From Solirubrobacter soli DSM 22325 (lineage in GTDB: Bacteria > Actinomycetota > Thermoleophilia > Solirubrobacterales > Solirubrobacteraceae): a stretch of DNA of 64,000 nt. The notes beneath the pieces were generated by a model. That model saw only the letters and a list, made by a program, of their open reading frames with translations, was not told the origin of the DNA and ran no database searches. Positions within the stretch are counted from its first letter, which is position 1. Every line of letters starts with the position of its first letter. The translations under genes and the position numbers were made by a program. Below are positions 63,438-64,000 of the stretch, in pieces. Location of the stretch: assembly GCF_000423665.1 (NCBI RefSeq), contig NZ_AUIK01000008.1:527025-591024 (forward strand). The letters run 5' to 3'.

Positions 63438-64000
63438 ATGCCGCATTGCCGTCATCGCCCGCTGTTCCTGTTGACCGCCGTGGTCGTCGTCGCCTCCTCG
63501 GGGCTGCGGGCCTCGCCCAGCTCGGCCGCGATTCCCCGCTTCGGTCACGCGTTTGTGATCGTCGGGGAGAACACGAGCTATGAGCAGATCCCGCCCGCGC
63601 ACGCCCCGTTTCTCTCCGGCACCGTGAAGGCTCAAGGTGCGTGGCTCACGGACACGCACTCCTTCGTGAAGTCCAGCTCGCTGGGCCAGTACATCGCCAT
63701 GCTCTCCGGGCAATACACCGCGTGCGAGGCCAACAACGACCTGCCCGACCACTGCCACCAGCACGTCGAGAACCTCTTCTCCCAGCTCACGGCGACCGGG
63801 CGCAGCTGGCGCGACTACGAACAGTCGATGCCGAACGCCTGCGACCCCGTGGACGGCGGAGCTGCGTGGGCGCGCGACATCTACTCCGCCCACCACAACC
63901 CAGCGCTGTACTTCACACAGATCCAGGGCGCCCGCGTCGACGAGGCGATCACGCCCTCCGCACCCTGCCGCAACTTCGACCTGCCGATGGGGACCACCGC
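63438..64000 (+). CDS. Second secreted PF04185-type phosphoesterase (partial)
   Basis: The ATG at 63438 begins an open frame running off the window (187 codons visible). Signal peptide about 1-31, then RFGHAFVIVGENTSYEQIPP, SSSLGQYIAMLSGQYTACEA and ALYFTQIQGARVDEAITP, clearly homologous to the gene before it (the same GENTS, SLGxYxAMxSGQ and HHxPALYF blocks). A tandem duplication is inferred. Confidence 0.88.
   Translation, partial: MPHCRHRPLFLLTAVVVVASSGLRASPSSAAIPRFGHAFVIVGENTSYEQIPPAHAPFLSGTVKAQGAWLTDTHSFVKSSSLGQYIAMLSGQYTACEANNDLPDHCHQHVENLFSQLTATGRSWRDYEQSMPNACDPVDGGAAWARDIYSAHHNPALYFTQIQGARVDEAITPSAPCRNFDLPMGTT

Larger units (their letters stand above)
60105..64000. mobile_element. Putative integrative element inserted at the 3' end of selC (left end)
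   Basis: The boundary is set by the 3' end of the selenocysteine tRNA. Directly beyond it lie a tyrosine integrase (60210-61406), an excisionase-like frame overlapping it, an unknown small gene and two related phosphoesterases. The region 61600-62450 has looser coding and lower GC than the rest of the window. No second copy of the tRNA 3' end (the expected right attachment site) was found before 64000, so the right end lies outside or is lost. Confidence 0.55.

Noticed and set aside
60105..64000. Search for a right attachment site repeating the 3' end of the tRNA.
   Set aside because: No second copy of the TTCGATTCCTGCGCC region was seen before the window ends, so no right boundary is claimed.

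Overview
The window is very GC-rich, densely packed actinobacterial-type DNA. Several genes are typical of deep-branching Actinobacteria of the Thermoleophilia/Solirubrobacterales kind: an F420-associated type zinc metalloprotease, a PAC2-family protein, secreted HtaA-domain heme proteins, DtxR/IdeR-like iron boxes, and CIRCE-controlled groES-groEL. The class-level placement is an inference from gene content; no rRNA is present to confirm it.

Layout. 1-5 kb: the start of a leftward membrane protein (probably a desaturase), a PucR-type regulator, the dTDP-rhamnose genes rmlD-rmlB, and small secreted proteins. 5-12 kb: a family-5 uracil-DNA glycosylase, an MFS transporter and a full-length Lhr helicase. 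12-16 kb: a calcium-repeat secreted protein, a retron-type reverse transcriptase with a hairpin-rich leader, a Nei-type DNA glycosylase and a glycerophosphodiester phosphodiesterase. 16-21 kb: an ECF sigma factor with a membrane DUF4349 partner, a Crp/Fnr regulator, NUDIX and ASCH proteins. 21-23 kb: groES-groEL with two CIRCE operators around one promoter and a strong hairpin terminator. 23-25 kb: a chemoreceptor.

25-32.6 kb is an iron/heme acquisition locus. A leftward ABC importer (binding protein, permease, ATPase) is divergent from three rightward HtaA-domain secreted proteins, followed by a HugZ-like heme-degrading protein. A TTAGG/CCTAA palindrome sits in the divergent promoter, and a similar one precedes the EfeO-FTR1 iron operon at 53-56.6 kb, so one iron-sensing repressor may control both. 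32-45 kb carries metabolic and regulatory genes: TetR, a phosphodiesterase, a cupin, a D-threonine-aldolase-like enzyme, an amidase, ferredoxin, an Mrp ATPase and a NarL-type two-component system. 45-53 kb holds a histone-H1-like protein, the metalloprotease, an IMPase-like phosphatase, a UvrD-like helicase-nuclease, PAC2 and YhaM-like proteins. 56-60 kb has a large secreted metallophosphoesterase and a YrdC-domain protein.

At 60.0 kb lies a tRNA for selenocysteine (anticodon UCA). Immediately beyond its 3' end are a tyrosine integrase and a damaged excisionase-like frame, so selC looks like the insertion point of an integrative element running off the right edge. Its cargo in view is a small unknown gene and two tandem PF04185-type phosphoesterases.

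Non-coding signals stand out. A 26-bp palindromic repeat (two copies) supplies the stop codon of the gene it follows. A second repeat (two copies) has a stem that covaries by compensatory changes. A 16-bp perfect inverted repeat covers the HugZ ribosome-binding site. Seven of ten convergent gene pairs overlap at their 3' ends.
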